From contig JAFVWL010000089.1 of NCBI GenBank assembly GCA_017501695.1, forward strand, positions 1 to 56,272: a stretch of 56,272 nt of DNA, written 5' to 3'. The stretch comes from Oscillospiraceae bacterium. Lineage in GTDB: Bacteria; Bacillota; Clostridia; Oscillospirales; Oscillospiraceae. This document shows, piece after piece, positions 36,010 through 44,374 of the stretch (its first letter is position 1; every line of letters begins with the position of its first letter). Both the position numbers and the translations under genes were made by a program. The notes below the pieces were generated by a model that saw nothing but the letters and a program-made list of their open reading frames with translations, had not been told where the DNA came from and did no database searches.

Positions 36010-37119
36010 ATGAAGCTGGCTATGCTGATTTGGTCCCGGGTCAGGCAGTATTGGAAATACCACAAGCTGCTTCTGTGCCTGTTTCTCATTGGCGGCACCC
36101 TGAGCTCTGTGGTGTTCTGCTATTTCTACGGCAACAGCCTGCAGCTTATGGAGTTTTTGACTTCGGACGATCCTTATTACCGGCGGTACAACGTATATCT
36201 GGCTCTGGAAATGGGTACGGACATTCCCAGGCCGGATTTTGAAATTTCCTTCGAGGGTCTGGAAAAAGTGGCCCAAAACGAGCTGGCGGAATCGGTGACC
36301 ATGTTTGCGTGGTTCTTTTCCTTTGAAGAGGACGATGGGATCATCGAGGGCGATAACGCAACCTTATCCTATGGCCTGGCGGCCCAGATCGGCGACCGGC
36401 CGGAACTGCCTATGTTCAGCGGCTCCACGGATCTGAAGGCGGAGCCTGACGGGGTCATCGTGCCATACTTTTCCAATCTGGTTGCCGGGGATACGGTCCG
36501 CATCTGCGGTGTGGAGCGGAAGGTCATCGGCAAAACCAAGGACGATTTTTACTATGTGGCCTATGAATTTTACCGGTCCATTGGTGCCCCGGTGGATGAA
36601 GCAACCGTGATTTCCCGGGGCAGGCTGGACCTGGAAAACGATCCGCTGACATCGATTCTTCAGGAAGCTTTCCCGGAATGTACCCTTAGAACGCCGGCAA
36701 ACTGGGCCCGGGCCTTTGAAAAGCGGGCCATTGAGGATACGCTGTATGGTGTTTGTCCGATTTACCTGGTCAGCCTGATCTCCTTTATGTACCTGCTGCG
36801 GTATCTCATGGATACCACGACTTCCATGGTAGCGGTGAGCCGGATCGTGGGTGCCCGGAAATGGCAGATTTTCGGCCTGTGCCTGGCGGAGGTGCTTGCT
36901 CTGTGTGCCCTGGTCACCGGGACAGGTATCGGCGTCCACATTTGGCTGTATGATTCGGTGTTCGTCCACCTGAATTCTCTGGAGAATTTGGTCTACCGCA
37001 TCGTGGATTACTGGGCGGCATTTGCCTATATGATGGGCCTGAATGTGCTGGTGGCCCTGTTCTTTGTGAGAAAGTACGCGTCCATACCGCCCATCGCCCT
37101 GCGGCGGCAGGCGGAATAG
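36010..37119 (+). CDS. FtsX-like ABC permease, copy 1
   Basis: A 369-residue protein with one N-terminal helix (about 20-42), an extracytoplasmic domain (about 45-245) and three C-terminal helices (about 250-360) with the FtsX/MacB-type SMVAVSRIVGARKWQIFGL segment. It ends PPIALRRQAE. Nearest relative is the next full gene, with which it shares about half its residues. It lies at the head of an operon with another permease, an ATPase, an ECF sigma and an anti-sigma factor. The ATG at 36010 follows GGGGAG. Substrate unknown. Confidence 0.82.
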   Translation: MKLAMLIWSRVRQYWKYHKLLLCLFLIGGTLSSVVFCYFYGNSLQLMEFLTSDDPYYRRYNVYLALEMGTDIPRPDFEISFEGLEKVAQNELAESVTMFAWFFSFEEDDGIIEGDNATLSYGLAAQIGDRPELPMFSGSTDLKAEPDGVIVPYFSNLVAGDTVRICGVERKVIGKTKDDFYYVAYEFYRSIGAPVDEATVISRGRLDLENDPLTSILQEAFPECTLRTPANWARAFEKRAIEDTLYGVCPIYLVSLISFMYLLRYLMDTTTSMVAVSRIVGARKWQIFGLCLAEVLALCALVTGTGIGVHIWLYDSVFVHLNSLENLVYRIVDYWAAFAYMMGLNVLVALFFVRKYASIPPIALRRQAE

Positions 37120-37131
37120 GAGGTTGATTCC

Positions 37132-37164
37132 ATGAAACTCCTTGGAAAATCTTATTTACCATAG
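37132..37164 (+). pseudogene. Vestigial start of a permease-2 gene
   Basis: After the stop of permease copy 1 stands TAGGAGG and ATG with codons MKLLGKSYLP and stop. The same context after copy 2 (TAGGAGG, then ATG, MKLIRKMISF) begins the real downstream permease. This 10-codon piece is therefore best read as the remnant left at the junction of a tandem duplication, not a functional gene. Confidence 0.6.
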
Positions 37165-37176
37165 TTTTTCTTTTGC

Positions 37177-37205
37177 TGTAAGATTTTCTGCTTTTCTGCG
37201 TCTAA
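37177..37205 (+). promoter_or_regulatory. ECF-sigma-type promoter of permease copy 2
   Basis: TGTAAG (37177-37182), 17-base spacer starting ATTTTC, GTCTAA (37200-37205), followed by TGAGTGGAAAC. Spacing and both boxes match 35949-35977 although flanking DNA has diverged, which points to selection on the boxes. Confidence 0.65.
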
Positions 37206-37238
37206 TGAGTGGAAACAATTCATGGGAGGGAGAAGCAT

Positions 37239-38345
37239 ATGAAACTATGTTTGATAATCCAATCCCGGATAAAACAGTATTGGGCTCATCACCGGCTGAT
37301 TATTAGCTTATTTTTACTAGGCGGAATCATGAGTTCTGTGGTGTTTTGTTATTTCTACGGAAATAGCTTGAAACTAATGAAATTTCTGACATCAAATGAT
37401 CCGCATTACCGGACCTATGAAATTTGGCTTTCAGACGAGTTTAGTCCGAATATTCCAAGACCGGATTTTGAAATTGGTTATTCGGACATTGAGAAGCTGG
37501 CAAACAACAAGCTTGTGGAATCTGTTCAGGTAGAAGCATTCTTTTCCCAATTTGCGGATGGGCGAAATGTTATTGAGGGTGACTCTGCGTTTGGTACAGG
37601 AAGAATTTCCGCATTTTGGGACAATAAGACGGATTTAATGATGATCAACGGATCATCCGATTTCAACGCGGAACCCAATGGTGTGGTAGTTCCTGATAAT
37701 TCGATTGCTATTCCCGGAGATGTGATCCGCATCAACGGAAGAGAACTGAAGGTAATTGGAAAAAATAAGGCCCCATCCTATTTTGTATCTTACGAGGTCT
37801 TTCAGACCATTGCAGAGGTGGACCAGGCTCTGATTATATCGAAAGACCGATTGAATCTTGAAGATGATCCGTTACGTGCTGTCTTGGAGGATACTTTTCC
37901 TCAGTGCTTGATAGAGACACCGCTGGCGCGTCAACGGTCATATGAGAAGCGAGCTGTAGAAGAGATGATCATTGTAATCTGTCCGGTGTATCTTGTGAGT
38001 CTGATTTCCTTCATGTACCTGCTGCGGTATCTCATGGACACAATGACATCCATGGTAGCGGTGAGCCGGATCGTGGGTGCCCGGAAATGGCAGATTTTTG
38101 GCCTGTGCCTGGCGGAAGCGTTATTTCTATGCTGTTTGGGCATTGCTGTGGGAATTGGAATTCACATCGTGTTGTATGACGCGGTGTTTGTTCATCTGAA
38201 TGCTTTGACGGATCTGGTTTATCGACCTGTCGATTATTGCATTGTATTCGCGTGGATGATGCTCCTTAGCACAGCGGTGGCCATGTTCTTTGTTCGGAAA
38301 TATGCATTGATGCCGCCCATCGCCCTGCGGCGGCAGGCGGAATAG
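37239..38345 (+). CDS. FtsX-like ABC permease, copy 2 (tandem paralog)
   Basis: A 368-residue paralog of the preceding permease with the same layout: one N-terminal helix, an outer domain and three C-terminal helices. The N-terminal two-thirds is AT-rich and diverged in DNA, while 38049-38097 (49 bases) and 38313-38350 (38 bases) are identical to copy 1. GGGAGG precedes the ATG at 37239. Possibly the two copies form different permease pairs with permease B (inference). Confidence 0.82.
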   Translation: MKLCLIIQSRIKQYWAHHRLIISLFLLGGIMSSVVFCYFYGNSLKLMKFLTSNDPHYRTYEIWLSDEFSPNIPRPDFEIGYSDIEKLANNKLVESVQVEAFFSQFADGRNVIEGDSAFGTGRISAFWDNKTDLMMINGSSDFNAEPNGVVVPDNSIAIPGDVIRINGRELKVIGKNKAPSYFVSYEVFQTIAEVDQALIISKDRLNLEDDPLRAVLEDTFPQCLIETPLARQRSYEKRAVEEMIIVICPVYLVSLISFMYLLRYLMDTMTSMVAVSRIVGARKWQIFGLCLAEALFLCCLGIAVGIGIHIVLYDAVFVHLNALTDLVYRPVDYCIVFAWMMLLSTAVAMFFVRKYALMPPIALRRQAE

Positions 38346-38355
38346 GAGGTGCGGC

Positions 38356-39546
38356 ATGAAGCTGATTCGAAAAATGATTTCCTTTACCAAAGGCATCCGG
38401 GGGTCCATGGTTTTATTGTCGCTGATGATGACCGTATCCATGATTGCCGGAATTACGGTGGTTGCCCAGATTCGCTACATTCGCCGGAATTACGAACTCA
38501 TGAGCCACACCACCGGGAAAGCGGACCGGCTGTACTATTTCATGCAGAACGATTTTATGATGACGGACGCGAAAAACCGGGAATGGATTCAGTCCCTGGA
38601 GGAGGAAGCGGCAGTGGCCGGTGTTTATCCGGTCTATACCGTCAACCCCCTGACCTACGGAACCGGGGCTGATGAAACCATGATTTCCATTGTGCTCTAC
38701 CATCACCGGCTGGGGGAACTGTTTCCGGGGCTGAAGCAGGATTATTCCGGCGGGAGCGGCATTATCACCGCCAGTCCTGTTTTCGACAACCTGTCCATAG
38801 GGGATACGGTTACCCTCCGCTTTACCCGAACAAACGTGAAGCAGAATTACACCATTGTAGGAAAACTGGAATACCCCTACTACAGCCTGAAATTCGGTGG
38901 TTCGGCTACCGTTCCAACGGTGAATCAGATGTTTTATTCCGGCGGCCACCTGATGATGGAGGGTACTCCGGAGAATCTGGAAAGGCTGTCCAACCTGGCA
39001 TCGGTAAGCCCCTCCATGAACTTTATTTTGGAGGTCCGGGATGATGCCTCCAATGAGGCTGTGGATGCGCTGATGCTCCGCCTGAGCCGCAGCGGCATTA
39101 CTGTATCCCTGCCGGAGCTGCTGGAAACATCGGAGGAAGAAATCTGGAGACAGTACCGAACCCTGCTTCCCAAGCCTGTGTTTTTGCTGGTGGTGTCGAT
39201 TTTTGGATATTTCAGCACCTTGATCCTGACATTTAAGAAGAAGGAACGAGACCTGGCCCTTTGCTATCTCTGCGGTGCCAACCGAAGTCAATGCATTGCC
39301 GTGGTACTGGCGGGGTTCGCACTGATGGCCCTGATTCCCACGGCGGTCTGCGTGTCCATGCTTCTGATCCTGCCGGTTTGTGACTGGCTGGGCTGGATGA
39401 CCGCTTACCAGTATCGCGTTGACTATGGCTGCTGGCTGCTGATTGGGGGATATCTGGCCCTGTCCGCGGGAATTGCCCTGATCACTTCCCGGCTGCAAAT
39501 GAAGGACCATACACCCGTCACCTTGCTGAGAGGAGTGGAACAATGA
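38356..39546 (+). CDS. FtsX-like ABC permease B
   Basis: A 396-residue permease with an N-terminal helix (about 17-38), an outer domain (about 45-260) and three C-terminal helices after LLPKPVFLLVVSIFGYFSTL. It is distantly related to copies 1 and 2. AGGAGG lies 6 bases before the ATG, 10 bases after copy 2 ends. It overlaps the ATPase start (ATGA), so the two are coupled. Confidence 0.82.
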   Translation: MKLIRKMISFTKGIRGSMVLLSLMMTVSMIAGITVVAQIRYIRRNYELMSHTTGKADRLYYFMQNDFMMTDAKNREWIQSLEEEAAVAGVYPVYTVNPLTYGTGADETMISIVLYHHRLGELFPGLKQDYSGGSGIITASPVFDNLSIGDTVTLRFTRTNVKQNYTIVGKLEYPYYSLKFGGSATVPTVNQMFYSGGHLMMEGTPENLERLSNLASVSPSMNFILEVRDDASNEAVDALMLRLSRSGITVSLPELLETSEEEIWRQYRTLLPKPVFLLVVSIFGYFSTLILTFKKKERDLALCYLCGANRSQCIAVVLAGFALMALIPTAVCVSMLLILPVCDWLGWMTAYQYRVDYGCWLLIGGYLALSAGIALITSRLQMKDHTPVTLLRGVEQ

Positions 39547-40217
39547 TTACCCTGGAAAACATCAATAAAATCTACCCCGTGGGAGAAGGGGAGTTCTATG
39601 CCCTGAAGGATGTTATGCTTCACATCGAAAAGGGAGATTTCACGGCGATTCTGGGACCTTCCGGCTCCGGCAAATCCACCCTGCTGAATATCATAGGTTG
39701 TCTGGATAACCCCACATCGGGCAGCTATCGTCTGGATGATCATGAGATCACAGCCCTGAAGGATGGTGAGAAGGCAAAGCTCCGGAATCAGAAGATCGGC
39801 TTTGTACTGCAGGATTTCGCCTTGCTGAACCGGGAGACGGTCTACTACAATGTGATGCTGCCGTTGCTGTTTTCTTCCACGCCATACGGAAAAATCCGTA
39901 AGAAGGTCATGGCAGCCCTGGAAACCGTGGGGCTGTCCGGACAGGAAAAGAAGCTGGCCAATCAGCTTTCCGGAGGTCAGCGTCAGCGGGTGGCCATCGC
40001 CCGGGCTCTGGTCAATGACCCGGACCTGATTCTGGCGGACGAGCCCACAGGTCAGTTGGATTCCGAAACCGGGAAGCAGATCATGGAGCTGCTCCGGGAA
40101 TTGAACCGCCAGGGAAAAACCGTCATCGTGGTGACCCATGACGACAAGGTGGCGGGATATTGCGGACGCCATTTCCGGGTAATCGACGGTTGTGTCCGGG
40201 AAGAATGTAAGGTATAA
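39543..40217 (+). CDS. MacB/LolD-type ABC transporter ATPase
   Basis: A 224-residue ATPase: Walker A GPSGSGKST near residue 38, Q-loop VLQDFALLNRETV, signature LSGGQRQR, Walker B LILADEPTGQLDS, H-loop VVTHD. The VLQDF and EPTGQLD segments are typical of ATPases that drive FtsX-like permeases (mechanotransmission or antimicrobial peptide detoxification). Starts within the permease B stop; the sigma factor gene follows after its stop. Confidence 0.93.
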   Translation: MITLENINKIYPVGEGEFYALKDVMLHIEKGDFTAILGPSGSGKSTLLNIIGCLDNPTSGSYRLDDHEITALKDGEKAKLRNQKIGFVLQDFALLNRETVYYNVMLPLLFSSTPYGKIRKKVMAALETVGLSGQEKKLANQLSGGQRQRVAIARALVNDPDLILADEPTGQLDSETGKQIMELLRELNRQGKTVIVVTHDDKVAGYCGRHFRVIDGCVREECKV

Positions 40218-40252
40218 TGATTTCAGGTAGCCTGCGAAGGGAGGTGGGGGCT

Positions 40253-40738
40253 GTGACAGAATTTGAAAAGATATACCGGGATTATTTCCGGGATGTGGAG
40301 CTGTATCTCATGGCTCTGTGCAAAGATCCCCACCTGGCGGAGGAACTGACAGCCCAGACCTTCTTCAAGGCTTTGGAGGCGCTGCCCAGGTTCCGGGGGG
40401 AATGTGACATCCGTACCTGGCTGTGTTCCATTGGAAAGAATTGTTACCGGAACCATTTGCGAATGACAAAACAGACCGTTCCGCTGGAAGAACTTCAAAT
40501 GTCCGGGTCCGGTCCGTCTGTTGAAGAGCGGGTTATGGACGCGGACCAGGCTATGGCGGTACATAAAGTTCTCCACAGCCTGCCGGAGCCCTATAAGGAA
40601 GTTTTCTCCCTGCGGGTTTTCGGCCAGCTCTCCTTTGCCGCCATCGGGGAGCTATTTGGTAAGAATCAGAATTGGGCCTGCGTGACCTATCACCGGGCAA
40701 GGCAAAAAATACAGGATGCTATGGAGGTGGAAGCATGA
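40253..40738 (+). CDS. ECF-type RNA polymerase sigma factor
   Basis: A 161-residue sigma-70 protein with region 2 (FEKIYRDYFRDVELYLMAL, AEELTAQTFFKAL) and region 4 (LPEPYKEVFSLRVFGQLSF, IGELFGKNQNWACVTYHRAR) only, hence ECF class. The start is GTG at 40253 with GGGAGGTG 6-10 bases before it; an ATG at 40217 overlapping the ATPase stop has no site. The anti-sigma gene overlaps its end (ATGA). It probably drives the promoters at 35949 and 37177. Confidence 0.93.
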   Translation: MTEFEKIYRDYFRDVELYLMALCKDPHLAEELTAQTFFKALEALPRFRGECDIRTWLCSIGKNCYRNHLRMTKQTVPLEELQMSGSGPSVEERVMDADQAMAVHKVLHSLPEPYKEVFSLRVFGQLSFAAIGELFGKNQNWACVTYHRARQKIQDAMEVEA

Positions 40739-41598
40739 AAATAAGCTGTGATGTGATTGGGGACCTGCTGCCCCTGTACGCGGAAGAAATGGCCAGCCAG
40801 GATTCCGCGGTTCTGGTTGCGGATCATGTCCGGGAATGTGAAGTCTGCCGCCGCCGTTTGGATTCCATGCGTCAGCCGGTGGCGATTCCCAGGGAATCGG
40901 TGCCCGAGGAAATGCGGAATATTGGAAAACGCCTGCTCCAGCGTACGGTCCTGCTGGTGATGGCTATGGTATTCTTCGCCACGACGGTGGTAACCTGGAC
41001 CTTTGCGGTGCTGTCCCTGCGTTCGGTGCCTGTGCCCCTGGAGAGTTCTGTTCTTGGGGTCAGGCAAGAAAACGGGAAGGTGCTTGTAGAAATGCGGGTC
41101 ACGGGTTACCTGTCCTGGTGGGACCAATGGGATTATCGCTATGATACGGAAGTGGGCGGCAAAATTGCCTGCCTCAGTGTCAACCGCAGACTCTGGGATG
41201 TGCTGTTCCAAGGGGAAACTCCCGTGAAAACTTATGAGGTACCGGTCATGGATGCCTACAGCATTTGGTTCTTTACCGGGAGCGAGGCAGAATGCATTTA
41301 CGGAGATGAGACTGCCGCGCCGAAACCGGATGTGAATCCGGTTTTGTGGACAGCCTTGTCAGCGGGTGCGGTTTGCCTGCTTCTGTTTTTCCTGACCGGG
41401 TGGAAGTGGCTGCGAATCGCGGTACTCTTTGCCGGGAATCTGCTGCTGGCAGACTTTGCGATGACCGGCTTTGCCTGGTCCAACAACTGGTATAGCGGCC
41501 TGGGATTTATCTGGATGATTTATTTATTTATGGCACTGCTTATGACCTGCAGCCAGTGTTTGGCCTGGGCTCTGTGGAAGGACCGTAACCGCATATAA
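40735..41598 (+). CDS. Anti-sigma factor with zinc-finger (HC2) and membrane domain
   Basis: A 287-residue protein. The N-terminal zf-HC2 motif is C5, H31, C35, C38 (HVRECEVC). Then a membrane helix (about 68-95), an extracytoplasmic domain (about 96-200) and three C-terminal helices (about 203-280). Family role: holding the ECF sigma inactive at the membrane until an envelope signal arrives. The last three helices are unusual for this class. Coupled to the sigma gene by ATGA. Confidence 0.88.
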   Translation: MKISCDVIGDLLPLYAEEMASQDSAVLVADHVRECEVCRRRLDSMRQPVAIPRESVPEEMRNIGKRLLQRTVLLVMAMVFFATTVVTWTFAVLSLRSVPVPLESSVLGVRQENGKVLVEMRVTGYLSWWDQWDYRYDTEVGGKIACLSVNRRLWDVLFQGETPVKTYEVPVMDAYSIWFFTGSEAECIYGDETAAPKPDVNPVLWTALSAGAVCLLLFFLTGWKWLRIAVLFAGNLLLADFAMTGFAWSNNWYSGLGFIWMIYLFMALLMTCSQCLAWALWKDRNRI

Positions 41599-41603
41599 TG
41601 TTT

Positions 41604-41629
41604 ATGCCCGGGAGGAACCTCCCGGGCAT
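41604..41629. terminator. Bidirectional hairpin between convergent genes
   Basis: ATGCCCGGGAGG and CCTCCCGGGCAT are perfect complements around AA. No T-run on either side. Confidence 0.7.
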
Positions 41630-41639
41630 TGATAGTTGA

Positions 41640-42026
41640 TCAGAGCTTGTTATAGGCCTTGTCCAGAAAACGCTGGGCGGATACTACCACACGCTTGTGG
41701 GTTCCTTCGCCGATTTTTCCCGCTTCGTCATAAGCGGTGACTGCAAAGGTCAGGGTATTGCCTTCCACTGCGGTAACCTCCGCTTCTGCCCGGACTTCCA
41801 GCCCCACGGGGGTGGCGGACAGATGCTTGATGCAAAGCTCTGTGCCTACAGAGGTCTTGTCCTCACCCAGCTCCGCCGCGATGGCCTCGCAGGCAGCGCC
41901 CTCCATCAGGGCCACCATACAGGGGGTGGCGTAGACCAGCAGACTGCCGGAGCCCACTTCCTTGGCGGTATCCTCCCGCTCCACACAGGAGAACACCTCG
42001 CCCTTCATGCCAACCGTAATTGCCAT
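41640..42026 (-). CDS. FlK-like hotdog thioesterase
   Basis: A 128-residue hotdog-fold protein. T34, E42 and H68 have the same spacing as the Thr-Glu-His triad of fluoroacetyl-CoA thioesterase FlK (8 and 26 residues), within YATPCMVALMEGAACEA and CIKHLSATPVG. Many Clostridia carry such a protein; the physiological acyl-CoA is unknown. The ATG at 42026 follows AAGGA. It is convergent with the anti-sigma gene and has its own promoter. Confidence 0.82.
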   Translation of the reverse strand: MAITVGMKGEVFSCVEREDTAKEVGSGSLLVYATPCMVALMEGAACEAIAAELGEDKTSVGTELCIKHLSATPVGLEVRAEAEVTAVEGNTLTFAVTAYDEAGKIGEGTHKRVVVSAQRFLDKAYNKL

Positions 42027-42050
42027 ATGATTCACATCCTTTCTGCGACA

Positions 42051-42079
42051 ACTATAGCGGAGAATCGGTCTGCTGTCAA
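42051..42079 (-). promoter_or_regulatory. Promoter of the thioesterase gene
   Basis: Minus strand TTGACA (42074-42079), 17-base spacer, TATAGT (42051-42056). It ends 12 bases from the divergent pncB promoter's -35. Confidence 0.85.
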
Positions 42080-42090
42080 GAAAATTACGG

Positions 42091-42119
42091 TTGCTATTTG
42101 TCTGCCGGGAAATTATAAT
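42091..42119 (+). promoter_or_regulatory. Promoter of pncB
   Basis: TTGCTA (42091-42096), 17-base spacer, TATAAT (42114-42119). Confidence 0.75.
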
Positions 42120-42153
42120 AGAGGTACGAAATTTCAAAAAAGAGGTGCCTGCG

Positions 42154-43608
42154 ATGAAGGTTTACGACAAGATCAATCTGACCATGCTCTGTGATTTTTA
42201 CGAGCTGACTATGGCCCACGGATACTTCCAAAACGGCTACCGGGACCGGATTACCTATTTCGATGTGTTTTACCGCCAGTGCCCCGATGGCGGCGGCTTT
42301 GCCATTGCCGCTGGCCTTGAGCAAATTATTCAGTATATCCAGGAACTTCATTTTGACCCCGAGGATATCGAATACCTCCGGGGCCGGAACCTGTTTGACG
42401 AGGAATTCCTGGATTATCTGGCCCATTTCAAATTCACCGGCGATATCTGGGCGGTGCCCGAGGGAACCCCTGTTTTCCCCAAGGAGCCGATCCTGACAGT
42501 CCGGGCCAAGGCCATCGAGGCTCAGCTCATCGAGACCTTCCTGCTGCTGTCCATTAACCACCAAAGTTTGATCGCCACCAAAGCCAACCGGGTTGTCCGG
42601 GCAGCGGAGGGGAGAACCGTGCTGGAATTCGGTTCCCGCCGGGCCCAGGGCGCTGACGCGGCCATTCTGGGCGCCAGAGCTGCCTACATTGGCGGCTGCA
42701 ACGGAACGGCCTGCACCATTTCCGACCAGCTCTTCGGCGTGAAGGCCGGAGGAACCATGGCCCACGCCTGGGTCCAGATGTTCGATACGGAATATGAGGC
42801 CTTCAAAACCTACTGCACGCTTTACCCCCACAACGCAACCCTGCTGGTGGATACCTACAATACCCTCAAATCCGGTGTTCCCAATGCCATCCGGGCCTTC
42901 AACGAGGTGCTCAAGCCTCTGGGCATCACCAAATGCGGTATCCGGCTGGACTCCGGTGATATGACCTATCTCAGCAAAAAAGCCCGGAAAATGCTGGACG
43001 ACGCAGGATGGACCGAATGCCAGATCTCCGTCAGCAACTCCCTGGACGAGTACATCATCCAGGACATTCTCCGCCAGGGTGCCCAGATCGACCTGTTCGG
43101 TGTGGGCGAACGTTTGATCACCGCCCGGTCCGAGCCGGTATTTGGCGGCGTGTACAAGCTGGTGGCGGTGGAAGAGGAGGACGGCACCATCCTGCCCAAG
43201 ATCAAGATCTCTGAGAACGTAGGTAAGATCACCAACCCCCATTTCAAGAAACTTTACCGTTTCTATGGCAACGACACCGGAAAGGCCATTGCCGATTATC
43301 TCTGCGTTTACGACGAAACTGTGGATGACAGTCAGGATCTGGAGATCTTTGACCCGGAGGCCACCTGGAAAACCAAGACCGTATACAATTTTACCGCCAA
43401 GGAGCTGCAGGTGCCTGTTTTCCTGGGGGGTGAACTGGTCTATGAATGTCCAACCCTGGAACAGATCCGTACCTACTGCCTGGAACAGGTGGATACTCTG
43501 TGGGATGAGGTTAAGCGATTTGACAATCCCCACACCTACTATGTGGACCTGTCCCGGAAGTTGTGGGATATCAAGTACGCCTTGCTGAAAAAGGGCGGCT
43601 GCAAATGA
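42154..43608 (+). CDS. pncB: Nicotinate phosphoribosyltransferase
   Basis: A 484-residue NAPRTase that makes nicotinate mononucleotide for NAD salvage. Visible: NLTMLCDFYELTMAHGYF at the start, EFGSRRAQGADAAILGARAA near 180, GTMAHAWVQ near 215, GIRLDSGDMTYLSKKAR near 275 and VSNSLDEY. Length is normal for the Firmicute form. The ATG at 42154 has AGAGGTG upstream; an earlier in-frame start lies inside the promoter. Overlaps the next gene by ATGA. Confidence 0.95.
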   Translation: MKVYDKINLTMLCDFYELTMAHGYFQNGYRDRITYFDVFYRQCPDGGGFAIAAGLEQIIQYIQELHFDPEDIEYLRGRNLFDEEFLDYLAHFKFTGDIWAVPEGTPVFPKEPILTVRAKAIEAQLIETFLLLSINHQSLIATKANRVVRAAEGRTVLEFGSRRAQGADAAILGARAAYIGGCNGTACTISDQLFGVKAGGTMAHAWVQMFDTEYEAFKTYCTLYPHNATLLVDTYNTLKSGVPNAIRAFNEVLKPLGITKCGIRLDSGDMTYLSKKARKMLDDAGWTECQISVSNSLDEYIIQDILRQGAQIDLFGVGERLITARSEPVFGGVYKLVAVEEEDGTILPKIKISENVGKITNPHFKKLYRFYGNDTGKAIADYLCVYDETVDDSQDLEIFDPEATWKTKTVYNFTAKELQVPVFLGGELVYECPTLEQIRTYCLEQVDTLWDEVKRFDNPHTYYVDLSRKLWDIKYALLKKGGCK

Positions 43609-44105
43609 GAAATGAAGCCAAAATCATGGCTCTGTGCGGCGTTTTGGCAGCACTGGCCCTGGTAATCATGGCCATGGGGACCCTGATCCCCGTGGCGACC
43701 TTCGTGTGCCCCATGCTTTGCATGATGATATTGCAGATTGTGGTGAAGACCTGCGGCAGCCGGGCTGCCTGGGCCTGGTATGGAGCCGTTTCCATTCTGA
43801 GCCTGCTGCTGGCCCCGGATAAGGAAGCGGCGGCGGTGTTTGTGTTCCTGGGTTACTATCCCATCCTCAAGCCCCGGCTGGACCGGATGAAATTCGGGTG
43901 GGCCGGGAAACTGCTGCTGTTCAACGGAGCGATTCTGCTGATGTACTGGATACTGATGAACCTGCTGGGAATGGGGGAAATCGCAGCGGAATATGCGGAA
44001 ATGGGCGCTGTCCTGACGGCGGTAATGCTGATTCTGGGAAATGTGACATTCTTTCTGCTGGATATGATCCTGGGTCGAAACTGGGGGAGAAAAGGTCGTG
44101 GATAA
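43605..44105 (+). CDS. Small membrane protein coupled to pncB, possible ECF S component
   Basis: A 166-residue protein with about five membrane helices (MRNEAKIMALCGVLAALALV start). Size, helix number and the basic N-terminus followed by an 'A-L-x-x-A-L' first helix resemble S components of ECF transporters. Overlap with pncB suggests the substrate could be niacin, to be energised by the EcfA1A2T module at 30-32.6 kb. This is inference; no decisive motif was seen and an unrelated membrane protein remains possible. Confidence 0.6.
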   Translation: MRNEAKIMALCGVLAALALVIMAMGTLIPVATFVCPMLCMMILQIVVKTCGSRAAWAWYGAVSILSLLLAPDKEAAAVFVFLGYYPILKPRLDRMKFGWAGKLLLFNGAILLMYWILMNLLGMGEIAAEYAEMGAVLTAVMLILGNVTFFLLDMILGRNWGRKGRG

Positions 44106-44352
44106 GACCTGGTATTTGTACATTGTGGAGTGCCGGGACGGCACGTTCTATACCGGTATCACCGACGATATTTCCCGGCGGATGCAGCAGCATAGCTCCG
44201 GCAAGGGCGCCAAGTACACCCGGGGCCGGGGTCCGGTGGTCCTGCGATATCAGGAAGAATGCGGGACCCATTCCCAGGCCCTGCGCCGGGAGATCGAAAT
44301 CAAAAAGTTATCCCGGATGGAGAAACTGAAGCTGATTGGGTTGTATCCTTAA
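44098..44352 (+). CDS. GIY-YIG domain protein (YhbQ/YazA-like)
   Basis: An 84-residue single-domain GIY-YIG protein: WYLYIVECRDGTFYTGITDD with the YIV-x10-YTG pair, R28-type Arg in ISRRMQQH, and E64-type Glu in LRREIEIKKLSR. The family is of unclear cellular role, with nuclease fold. The start is GTG and overlaps the preceding gene by 8 bases. Confidence 0.88.
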   Translation: MDKTWYLYIVECRDGTFYTGITDDISRRMQQHSSGKGAKYTRGRGPVVLRYQEECGTHSQALRREIEIKKLSRMEKLKLIGLYP

Positions 44353-44374
44353 TGTGTAACCGGAAAACGAAAAC

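Noticed and set aside
35949-36010. A CtsR or CIRCE heat-shock operator near the clpE-like gene
   Set aside because: No GGTCAAA repeats or TTAGCACTC/GAGTGCTAA pair could be found upstream of 33610 or here.
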